Source of the DNA: Bovifimicola sp964595785
Lineage (GTDB): Bacteria; Bacillota; Clostridia; Lachnospirales; Lachnospiraceae
Length of the DNA: 25,515 nucleotides
NCBI GenBank assembly: GCA_964595785.1
Contig: CAZQRO010000024.1
Location: forward strand, 1 to 25,515
Reading direction: 5' to 3'
Shown: positions 1-6,730 of the stretch, in pieces
Layout: the number at the start of each line of letters is the position of its first letter
Numbering within the stretch: position 1 is the first letter of the stretch
Notes under the pieces: generated by a model
Told to the model about the DNA's origin: nothing
Database searches by the model: none
Seen by the model: only the letters and a program-made list of their open reading frames with translations
Program-made: the position numbers and the translations under genes

Positions 1-15
1 TGATTTCGAATGTTT

Positions 16-53
16 CATTGATTTTGGGAACACGAAGTGCGTAAAAATCAATG
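16..53. repeat. Inverted repeat with 10-bp arms at left edge
   Basis: Arms CATTGATTTT (16-25) and AAAATCAATG (44-53) are perfectly complementary. The 18-base spacer holds a smaller CAC-GAA-GTG hairpin (31-39). It lies downstream of the minus-strand DHH phosphoesterase gene and could be its terminator or belong to whatever lies left of the window. No clear T-tract follows on either strand, so the terminator reading is weak. Confidence 0.4.
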
Positions 54-86
54 GTCTCATGCCATTTGTCGGGAAACTCATATTAT

Positions 87-157
87 GAGTTGGGGTCAAA
101 TAGTATAAATTATGTTTATATTCATCAAATTGCAGGGGAGAATGAATCTTGTATTGC
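87..157 (+). repeat. Partial copy (C1) of a dispersed intergenic repeat
   Basis: This stretch aligns with 17853-17920. The two share the 16-base exact block ATTATGTTTATATTCA (109-124 and 17873-17888), a similar left part (GTTGGGG versus GTTGAGG) and the downstream motif CTTGTATTGC (148-157; CTTGCGTTGC in the other copy). It stops exactly at the stop codon of the DHH phosphoesterase gene (158-160), so the right half of the element is missing. It is non-coding; short open frames across it have no ribosome binding site. Confidence 0.6.
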
Positions 158-1141
158 TTACACTCTCACTTCCCTACAACCCTTCTCCATCACTGTTATA
201 AAGCGTTCCTGTATTTCTCTTTCAATATTATCCTTTATATCCTGAGGAATGTCTTTAAAAATTATTCCGCCTGCCATAGCTGCATGACCACCGCCGTCAC
301 CTATTCCCTTAAGTGCATCTGCAGTAAGTTTCCCTGAATGGATATCCTCATCAATACTTCTGACTGATAGTTTATATCCACCGTTTCTGTCCGCATATAC
401 CACACATGAATCCACCTCATTTAATGAAAGTATGAAATCTGAAATCATTGCAATAAGTCCATCATTACAATCAAATGGAATATGTACAAATCCAATACGT
501 TTTATAACCTTAACGCTCTCAATGGCTGCTCCATATACTTTCAAATCAGACATTTCCATTGCATTTATATATAATTTTGCAATTTTATCATTATCTGCAC
601 GTTTATACAGGCATCCGAACATCTCTATATCTAAGTCCGTTACACCTCTTGTAAGCGATGCCGTATCCATTCTAAGACCATACATAAGTGCTGAGGCAGT
701 ATCCTCATCCATTTCTGTTTCAGTTGATACAAAATAATCTGTCACAATACTAGAACATGAACCTGTAATTCTTATGTCACTGTATCTGTATTTACATTCC
801 ACGAACACGGGATGATGGTCTATACATGCAACTTCATCTCCGGGTAAATCCATAAAATTGGCATTGTATTTTTGTCCGTCTATAGTAACAATATAATCAC
901 TTTCCTGCATATCTTCTATTTTTTCATATGGTTTTATCTCAATACCAAATTCAGTAAGCATTTTTCTTGTAGAGAGTTTTTCAATTGCTCCACAGTAACA
1001 TAACTCGGTTTCTACTCCGTGTTTCTTAAGAAACTGCTGCATTCCATAAGCACTGGCTATTGCATCCGGGTCCGGGAAATTATGTGTCTGTAAATATGTC
1101 TTGTGTCCTTTTAATAAATCAATCAACTTCTGCGGTTCCAT
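158..1141 (-). CDS. DHH-family phosphoesterase, NrnA-like nanoRNase/pAp phosphatase
   Basis: Predicted cytosolic Mn-dependent phosphoesterase of the DHH/DHHA1 family. NrnA members degrade 2-5 nt RNAs and dephosphorylate pAp. Visible motifs are the first metal-binding motif HNFPDPDA near residues 20-27, the DHH triad (about 107-109) and the DHHA1 signature GGGHAAMAGG near residue 283. Length (327 aa) is normal for NrnA. GGAGG lies directly against an upstream ATG at 1147, which leaves no spacing, whereas the ATG at 1141 has a 6-base spacing, so 1141 is chosen. It has its own promoter (1197-1225) and is probably transcribed apart from the aminotransferase gene upstream. Motif I has Pro where many members have Gly (PDPD rather than PDGD). 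A c-di-AMP/pApA-specific relative cannot be excluded. Confidence 0.85.
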   Translation of the reverse strand: MEPQKLIDLLKGHKTYLQTHNFPDPDAIASAYGMQQFLKKHGVETELCYCGAIEKLSTRKMLTEFGIEIKPYEKIEDMQESDYIVTIDGQKYNANFMDLPGDEVACIDHHPVFVECKYRYSDIRITGSCSSIVTDYFVSTETEMDEDTASALMYGLRMDTASLTRGVTDLDIEMFGCLYKRADNDKIAKLYINAMEMSDLKVYGAAIESVKVIKRIGFVHIPFDCNDGLIAMISDFILSLNEVDSCVVYADRNGGYKLSVRSIDEDIHSGKLTADALKGIGDGGGHAAMAGGIIFKDIPQDIKDNIEREIQERFITVMEKGCREVRV

Positions 1142-1225
1142 ACACATCCTCCAAAATTATTATGCCTTGCGGCAAATATAATAATCATTTAAAGTCATTA
1201 TATCATTGATTTATTTTTCTCACAA
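1142..1225 (-). promoter_or_regulatory. Promoter and hairpin leader of the DHH phosphoesterase gene
   Basis: On the minus strand, TTGTGA (1225-1220) and TATAAT (1202-1197) are separated by 17 bases, a good vegetative promoter. The short leader that follows can fold: ATTATTAT pairs with ATAATAAT, and an inner GCC/GGC stem is closed by a GCAA tetraloop (about 1154-1184). The GGAGG ribosome binding site comes immediately after. The hairpin may only stabilise the mRNA 5' end. Confidence 0.6.
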
Positions 1226-1285
1226 CAAAACATTTTTTCTTATTTCTGCACTGCCTTTTTATGACATACAACTCTGAATACATGG

Positions 1286-2374
1286 TCACGCCCGAAGTTC
1301 AGTCCTGCATATTTTAAGCAGTGCCTCTAACACCTCTTCCACCTTGTCCATTCTGGCATTTTCACCCATATGGCCTATTCTGATAACCCTTCCTGCAAAT
1401 TCACCAAATGAACCTGATAACATAATTCCATACTTTTCTTTCATTTCATTAAGTATGTATTCTGCTGTCATACCTTCCGGAACATTGAATACTGTAACCG
1501 TATTAGAAAATCCTGTTTCCTGATATAATGTAAAACCCTCACTCTTAAGTGTATTTCTTACTTTATCTGCTACCTCTTTATGTCTCTTCAAAATGTCCGT
1601 ATCTTTCTTAATATTATCAAATGCTGTTCTAAGCCCGTAAATATCACTTATTGGCATAGTATATGGGAACCACTTTTCTTCATAATAATTATCAAATATG
1701 GTTAAATTCGCATAAAATGCGGCAATCTGTGTCTTTCTGTTCTTCATTACCTTCTTCGCTTCATCACTTACCACTACAAACGTAAGTCCCGGAGGTGCAG
1801 AAACCGCCTTTTGTGAACCGCCGCATAATAAATCAATCTGAAACTCATCAACATTTACATATTCACCAAACATTGCCGAAACTGAATCCACTACTGTCAA
1901 TATTCCATATTTCTTTAATAACGGACATATTTTAGAAATATCATTAAGCATTCCGCTTGGTGTATCACAATGAACCACTGTGGCATATTTAAAATTATGA
2001 TTTTTTTCGAGAAATTTTTCTAAATCTTCTATATTAATTGTATTTCTATAATCAGCAGTATACATGACAGGTATTCCGCCATACAGTGTAACAAAATCTT
2101 TAAAACCATTTCCATAAAGTCCGTTATCTATAACTAACACATTATCTCCCGGCTCCGTGAGACTGGCACATGCCGCCTCTAAACCGAGAATTCCCTCTCC
2201 ACTAAGTATCAGTGTTTCATTTTCAGTACCTAACAGATTACTGATTAAATCACAAGTTTCTTTGTAAAATTCACAGAATTCCACATCAATATCCGGATTA
2301 GTACATTCTGACATTCTCGCCTTTCTGACATTTTTAGCTACCTGTGTTGGTCCGGGTGTCATAACTTTATACAT
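1286..2374 (-). CDS. Class V PLP aminotransferase (alanine-glyoxylate / pyridoxamine-pyruvate type)
   Basis: Fold-type I PLP enzyme of the class V family that includes alanine-glyoxylate and pyridoxamine-pyruvate aminotransferases. The Schiff-base lysine is in GGSQKA (K189), the PLP-ring aspartate is in VVDSVSA (D163), and the substrate-carboxylate arginine is in RIGHMG (R332). The segment SGEGILGLEAA (58-68) carries a glutamate where ordinary alanine-glyoxylate enzymes usually have SGSGTGAMEAA. As I remember it, Mesorhizobium pyridoxamine-pyruvate aminotransferase has HGEPVLGLEAA there. A second arginine of that enzyme (R336 by memory) aligns with F323, so the assignment is mixed. AGGAG is 8 bases before the ATG. 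The upstream ECF vitamin-uptake gene, 55 bases away, favours a role in B6 salvage. Class is certain; substrate is inferred. Confidence 0.85.
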   Translation of the reverse strand: MYKVMTPGPTQVAKNVRKARMSECTNPDIDVEFCEFYKETCDLISNLLGTENETLILSGEGILGLEAACASLTEPGDNVLVIDNGLYGNGFKDFVTLYGGIPVMYTADYRNTINIEDLEKFLEKNHNFKYATVVHCDTPSGMLNDISKICPLLKKYGILTVVDSVSAMFGEYVNVDEFQIDLLCGGSQKAVSAPPGLTFVVVSDEAKKVMKNRKTQIAAFYANLTIFDNYYEEKWFPYTMPISDIYGLRTAFDNIKKDTDILKRHKEVADKVRNTLKSEGFTLYQETGFSNTVTVFNVPEGMTAEYILNEMKEKYGIMLSGSFGEFAGRVIRIGHMGENARMDKVEEVLEALLKICRTELRA

Positions 2375-2429
2375 TTGCCATTCTCCTGTCTGTAATTTAT
2401 TTTGATTATTGTGTCAAAAGATACCTTTC

Positions 2430-2984
2430 TTAGAATATTTTTCCTGCTGCCTTTTTAAGTCTCACCGATATTGGTAAAACTATTACTGCTGCCACTAATA
2501 TTTGTACTAAATTGCCCGGAATTGAACTTACCGGTGCTATGAAATTGCCATAAATTACACCTTCTGCAATATAATATCCCACAACTTTAATTATTGCAGC
2601 CACTGTAAATGCTGCTATATTAGTAACATATGAATTACGTTTTTCAGTAATTTTACCAACTGCAAATCCCATTAAGCCTACTATTATAAGTGTAAATGGT
2701 GCCCATGTAGTCCAGAAACCTGATATCATATCAAAAAGTGCCATACCGATTCCGCCTGCAATCATACCGGTTTTCCAGCCAAATACTATGGCTGCCACAA
2801 AAAGTGGTATATTCCCTAAATGAATAAGTCCTCCATTTGCTGCAATAGGAAGTTTAATATTAATAAATGCCGTGAACACGTAAGTAAGTGCTATAAATAC
2901 GGCATCAATTGCCAACTCCTGTATTTTATTTGATGACTTTGCTGTATTATTTTTGACTTCTGCTTTCTTAACAATGTTTTCCAT
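2430..2984 (-). CDS. ECF transporter substrate-binding (S) subunit, vitamin-type
   Basis: Integral membrane protein of 184 aa with about six hydrophobic segments, matching the S component of energy-coupling-factor vitamin importers. The segment around LGNIPLFVAAIVFGWKTG and the later WAPFTLIIVGLMGF are typical of the riboflavin/pyridoxine-like S families (PF07155-type). The shared EcfAA'T module is not in the window, as expected for group II ECF systems. A GTG at 2996 would put the GGTGGAGG ribosome binding site inside the gene, so the ATG at 2984, 5 bases after GGAGG, is chosen. The PLP enzyme immediately downstream suggests a B6 vitamer substrate (PdxU/HmpT-like). Substrate cannot be read from sequence alone. 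Confidence 0.85.
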   Translation of the reverse strand: MENIVKKAEVKNNTAKSSNKIQELAIDAVFIALTYVFTAFINIKLPIAANGGLIHLGNIPLFVAAIVFGWKTGMIAGGIGMALFDMISGFWTTWAPFTLIIVGLMGFAVGKITEKRNSYVTNIAAFTVAAIIKVVGYYIAEGVIYGNFIAPVSSIPGNLVQILVAAVIVLPISVRLKKAAGKIF

Positions 2985-3033
2985 GTTAACCTCCACCTTT
3001 ATTTTTATATTTTTATATTATTGTCGGCCGCCA

Positions 3034-3063
3034 AATATATGTATGTGTTACAGAATAACACAA
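3034..3063 (-). promoter_or_regulatory. Candidate promoter with overlapping palindrome upstream of the ECF gene
   Basis: Minus-strand TTGTGT (3063-3058) and TATATT (3039-3034) are spaced 18 bases apart. A perfect inverted repeat, TGTGTTA-CAGAA-TAACACA (3044-3062), overlaps the -35 element and spacer, where a repressor operator would sit. The 5-base centre does not fit the Rex consensus, which needs 6 bases between TGTTA and TAACA. Regulator unknown. Confidence 0.4.
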
Positions 3064-3212
3064 ATTGTCCTTTTTTAAATAGCCAGATTTTAACTTTTTG
3101 ATCATACCACTTTTTACGATAAATTTATTTTTCCCCTATATTGCGTTACTTTCTTGGTTTACATTTTATACACAACATCTTGTGTTTCTTTCTTTATCAA
3201 ATCAATATTTGG
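3064..3212. other. AT-rich intergenic stretch between divergent genes
   Basis: This part of the 383-base gap between the ECF gene and nrdD shows no open frame with a ribosome binding site. I see no riboswitch signature in it. It separates the candidate minus-strand promoter from the nrdD promoter. Confidence 0.5.
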
Positions 3213-3241
3213 TAGACAAATATATATATTAATGATATAAT
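3213..3241 (+). promoter_or_regulatory. Sigma-A-type promoter of nrdD
   Basis: TAGACA (3213-3218) and TATAAT (3236-3241) with a 17-base spacer give a near-consensus vegetative promoter. Transcription would start near 3248, leaving a leader of about 120 bases before nrdD. No convincing pair of NrdR boxes (ACACTATATATAGTGT type) overlaps it. Confidence 0.75.
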
Positions 3242-3248
3242 GAATACG

Positions 3249-3314
3249 TTTCGAGAACATAACTTATCGAAAGAAAATCAAGCACGAACGAAGCAAGTAT
3301 TAATCTGTTTGATT
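3249..3314 (+). promoter_or_regulatory. Structured leader of the nrd operon
   Basis: Two successive stems can form in the transcript. The first is TTTCGA/TCGAAA (3249-3254 with 3267-3272). The second is AATCAAGCA/TGTTTGATT (3276-3284 with 3306-3314), nine pairs including one G-U. No intrinsic terminator follows. The ribosome binding site AGGAGG (3350-3355) lies 12 bases before the ATG. A known riboswitch class is not recognised. Confidence 0.35.
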
Positions 3315-3367
3315 CTAGACAGTAACTATATATTATATTAAGTTTTTTAAGGAGGAATAGAAAGAAA

Positions 3368-5494
3368 ATGAAAGTAATTAAAAGAAATGGCCGCCATGTA
3401 GAATATGACCGCAACAAAATTATTATTGCCATTCAGAAAGCCAATGATGAGGTAGAACCACATGAACAGATTTCCGAGGAAAAAATCTATAACATTGTTG
3501 CTTCTATTGAAAATCGCGGTCAGGATGAAATGCTAGTAGAAGATATTCAGGATATTATTGAGCAGAAACTTATGTTAGAGAAGAAATATACACTTGCAAA
3601 AACATATATTATATATCGCTACACCCGTGAAATGGTCCGTAAAGCCAATACTACAGATGAATCCATATTAAGTCTTATCAAAAACAGTAACAAAGATGTT
3701 ATGGAAGAAAATTCAAATAAAAATGCAATTATTGCTTCAACACAGCGTGACTTAATCGCAGGGGAAGTATCTAAGGATTTGACAAAACGTGTACTCCTTC
3801 CCGAGAAAATTGTTAAGGCTCACGAAGAAGGTGTTTTACATTTCCATGATGCAGATTATTTTCTTCAGTCAATATTTAACTGCTGCCTTATTAATATCGG
3901 TGATATGTTAGATAACGGAACTGTTATGAATGCCAAATTAATTGAAAGTCCAAAGAGTTTTCAGGTTGCCTGCACTGTTATGACCCAGATTATCTCTGCC
4001 GTTGCTTCAAGCCAGTATGGTGGACAGTCGGTAGACATTCGCCATCTTGGTAAATTTTTACGAAAAAGCCGTGAAAAATACAGAAAACATTATGAGACAC
4101 AATACACCGGTAAAATTGCTCCTGAACTTATTGAACAGTTCATTAACGACAGACTCTATGACGAACTAAAATCCGGTGTCCAGACTATCCAATATCAGAT
4201 TAACACTTTAATGACTACAAATGGTCAGTCTCCTTTTGTTACATTATTCCTTGATCTTGATAAAGATGATGAATATATTGAAGAAAATGCCATGATTATT
4301 GAAGAAATCCTAAAACAGCGTCTTGAAGGAATAAAAAACGAAAAAGGTGTATTTGTTACTCCTGCTTTTCCTAAATTAATCTATGTACTAGACGAACATA
4401 ACTGTCTTAAAGGCGGAAAATATGATTATATTACCAAACTCGCTGTTAAATGCTCTTCTAAACGTCTGTATCCTGATTATATTTCCGCTAAAAAGATGCG
4501 TGAAAATTATGAAGGAAATGTATTCAGTTGTATGGGCTGCCGAAGTTTCTTAAGTCCTTGGAAAGATGAGAATGATGAATACAAATGGGAAGGACGTTTT
4601 AATCAGGGTGTTGTCAGCCTTAACCTTCCACAGATTGGTATTATTGCTGATGGTGATGAAGAAATGTTCTGGCAGTTAATGGAAGAAAGATTATCTCTAT
4701 GTTTTGAAGCATTAATGTGCAGACATCACTCATTGGAGGGAACACTTTCCAGTGTAAGTCCTATTCACTGGCAGTATGGTGCCATTGCAAGACTTGATAA
4801 AGATGAACCGATTGACAAATTATTACATGGTGGTTATTCTACTATCTCTCTTGGATATATCGGATTATATGAAGTAACAAAACTTATGACCGGTGTTTCC
4901 CACACTGAGCCAAAAGGATTAGAATTTGCTCTCAAGGTTATGAACAGACTGCGTTCTGCTACAGATACATGGAAAGAGAATACAGGTATTGGTTTTGGTC
5001 TGTATGGTACTCCTGCCGAAAGTCTCTGTTACAGATTTGCACGTATAGATAAACAGAAATTTGGAGATATTCCTGATGTAACAGATAAAGGCTATTATAC
5101 TAATTCATACCACGTTGATGTCAGAGAAAAAATTGATGCATTTTCTAAATTTACATTTGAAAGCCGCTTCCAGAATATTTCTTCAGGTGGTGCAATTTCC
5201 TATGTTGAGATACCAAATATGCGTAATAATCTTCAGGCATTAGAAGAAATTGTCAAATTTATCTATGATAATATTCAGTATGCCGAATTTAATACCAAGT
5301 CAGATTATTGTCATGTGTGCGGTTTTGATGGTGAAATAATTATTAATGATGATTTAGAATGGGAATGCCCACAATGTCACAATAAAGACCACTCTAAAAT
5401 GAATGTTACAAGACGTACATGTGGTTATCTCGGTGAGAATTTCTGGAATGTAGGTAAAACAAAAGAAATTAATGCCCGTGTACTTCATATCTAA
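3368..5494 (+). CDS. nrdD: Anaerobic (class III) ribonucleoside-triphosphate reductase
   Basis: Glycyl-radical enzyme that reduces NTPs to dNTPs under anaerobic conditions. Residues 1 to about 92 form an ATP-cone allosteric domain starting MKVIKRNGR. The catalytic barrel includes FNCCLINIGD and a MGCRSFLSPW segment. Near the C terminus a zinc site uses C648, C651, C667 and C670, followed by the radical loop RRTCGYLG with the radical glycine at G686. Length (708 aa) is full size. It is the first gene of a plus-strand operon with nrdG 68 bases downstream. The preserved zinc site and glycyl loop indicate an active enzyme. Confidence 0.97.
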   Translation: MKVIKRNGRHVEYDRNKIIIAIQKANDEVEPHEQISEEKIYNIVASIENRGQDEMLVEDIQDIIEQKLMLEKKYTLAKTYIIYRYTREMVRKANTTDESILSLIKNSNKDVMEENSNKNAIIASTQRDLIAGEVSKDLTKRVLLPEKIVKAHEEGVLHFHDADYFLQSIFNCCLINIGDMLDNGTVMNAKLIESPKSFQVACTVMTQIISAVASSQYGGQSVDIRHLGKFLRKSREKYRKHYETQYTGKIAPELIEQFINDRLYDELKSGVQTIQYQINTLMTTNGQSPFVTLFLDLDKDDEYIEENAMIIEEILKQRLEGIKNEKGVFVTPAFPKLIYVLDEHNCLKGGKYDYITKLAVKCSSKRLYPDYISAKKMRENYEGNVFSCMGCRSFLSPWKDENDEYKWEGRFNQGVVSLNLPQIGIIADGDEEMFWQLMEERLSLCFEALMCRHHSLEGTLSSVSPIHWQYGAIARLDKDEPIDKLLHGGYSTISLGYIGLYEVTKLMTGVSHTEPKGLEFALKVMNRLRSATDTWKENTGIGFGLYGTPAESLCYRFARIDKQKFGDIPDVTDKGYYTNSYHVDVREKIDAFSKFTFESRFQNISSGGAISYVEIPNMRNNLQALEEIVKFIYDNIQYAEFNTKSDYCHVCGFDGEIIINDDLEWECPQCHNKDHSKMNVTRRTCGYLGENFWNVGKTKEINARVLHI

Positions 5495-5562
5495 CTAAAA
5501 ATGCTTAGGCATGATTATATATAGTGAAAGTTTGAAAAATTTTAGAAGAATGGGTGTAAAAA

Positions 5563-6099
5563 ATGAATTATGCAGATATAAAACAATATGATGTGGCAAA
5601 TGGCCCGGGAATTAGGATTTCCCTATTTGTAAGCGGCTGCAATCACCATTGCAAAGGATGTTTTAATGAAGTTGCATGGGATTTTAATTATGGCACTCCC
5701 TTTACTGAAGAAACTATTGATACTATCATAGGATATCTAAACAGTCCGCATATTGCAGGGCTAACACTTCTAGGCGGAGAACCCATGGAACCGTCTAATC
5801 AAAAAGGATTGCTTCCTCTCGTAAAACGAGTTAAAGAATCATTTCCTGATAAGACTATCTGGTGTTTTACGGGATTTAGATTTGATGAGGATATTCTCGG
5901 TAAAATGTATGATACAATCCCCGAAACCAAAGAACTTCTTTCTTACTTTGATGTTATGGTAGATGGCAAATTTATGGAAGAATTAAAAAGCGTAAGTCTT
6001 GTATTTAAAGGCTCTTCTAACCAACGTACAATCATGGTTAAAGAATCATTGCAATCTGGTGAAATAGTATTATGGACACCTCCTGCCACTAAATATTAG
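5563..6099 (+). CDS. nrdG: Anaerobic ribonucleotide reductase activating protein (radical SAM)
   Basis: Small radical-SAM activase that installs the glycyl radical on NrdD using an [4Fe-4S] cluster and S-adenosylmethionine. The cluster motif CNHHCKGC (C26, C30, C33; CX3CX2C) is intact and the GGEPM motif (near residues 70-74) for SAM binding follows. Length of 178 aa suits NrdG, which lacks the ferredoxin domain of larger activases. The ribosome binding site is weak (GGGTG region 7-11 bases before the ATG), so translation may be lower than for nrdD. That fits an activase needed in smaller amounts than its target. Confidence 0.96.
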   Translation: MNYADIKQYDVANGPGIRISLFVSGCNHHCKGCFNEVAWDFNYGTPFTEETIDTIIGYLNSPHIAGLTLLGGEPMEPSNQKGLLPLVKRVKESFPDKTIWCFTGFRFDEDILGKMYDTIPETKELLSYFDVMVDGKFMEELKSVSLVFKGSSNQRTIMVKESLQSGEIVLWTPPATKY

Positions 6100-6153
6100 T
6101 TTTCAAAAAGATACTCTAATTAATAAATATTAAATCTCGAAAGGATACTTTAC

Positions 6154-6588
6154 ATGGAAAAAATCAAAATACAGTATTTAAATGATACTATTAAGAAACT
6201 TGAATATATTGATGGCAAATCCGATTGGATTGATTTAAGAGCTGCCGAACACGTTGAACTTAAATCAGGAGATTTTAAGTTAATCAACCTAGGGATTGCC
6301 ATGCAGCTCCCTAAAGGTTACGAAGCACATATTGCTCCAAGAAGCAGCACTTTTAAAAACTTTGGTATTATTCAGGCAAATTCCATCGGAATTGTAGATG
6401 AATCTTACTGCGGTCCAAATGACTGGTTTTATTTCCCTGCAATTGCCCTTAGAGACACCGTCATTGAGATTAATGACAGAATATGCCAGTTCAGAATCGA
6501 AAAACACCAGCCACAAATCATATTTGAGGAAGTAAGACAGTTAGATAATGATAACCGCGGTGGTATAGGAAGCACCGGCAAAAATTAG
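6154..6588 (+). CDS. dut: dUTP diphosphatase (trimeric dUTPase)
   Basis: Hydrolyses dUTP to dUMP and pyrophosphate, preventing uracil incorporation and feeding dTMP synthesis. All five trimeric dUTPase motifs are visible: DLRA (27-30), PRSS (62-65), GIVDESYCG (79-87), RICQ (109-112) and the C-terminal glycine-rich arm RGGIGSTG (135-142). Length is 144 aa. AAAGGAT lies about 8 bases before the ATG. It follows nrdG by 54 bases and shares the nrd transcript, so dNTP production and dUTP clearance are coupled. A strong terminator follows. A dCTP deaminase is less likely because the motif 3 tyrosine and the C-terminal arm are dUTPase-like. Confidence 0.93.
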   Translation: MEKIKIQYLNDTIKKLEYIDGKSDWIDLRAAEHVELKSGDFKLINLGIAMQLPKGYEAHIAPRSSTFKNFGIIQANSIGIVDESYCGPNDWFYFPAIALRDTVIEINDRICQFRIEKHQPQIIFEEVRQLDNDNRGGIGSTGKN

Positions 6589-6618
6589 AATTTCTTTTTC
6601 ATATTTTCATGATAACTA

Positions 6619-6671
6619 AAAACCAACGAATGAAATCACACCTTGTAACATGACAATCATTCGTTGGTTTT
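6619..6671. terminator. Bidirectional rho-independent terminator between dut and the CotH gene
   Basis: A perfect 15-bp stem joins 6619-6633 (AAAACCAACGAATGA) to 6657-6671 (TCATTCGTTGGTTTT). The A-rich left side and T-rich right side give U-rich tails in both directions. It lies between two converging genes, which is where a shared terminator is expected. Confidence 0.85.
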
Positions 6672-6730
6672 ATTAGTTTGTTTTATTAGTTTTCATTATT
6701 ATATATTTTCTATTTGTTTTATTATATATC

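Noticed and set aside
3044..3062. Rex-type redox operator
   Set aside because: The half sites resemble TTGTTA/TAACAA, but the centre is 5 bases instead of 6 and the outermost bases do not match.
5512..5527. NrdR-box-like sequence between nrdD and nrdG
   Set aside because: Twelve of 16 bases fit, but the outer arms fail, there is no second box at the required spacing, and the position inside the operon is wrong.
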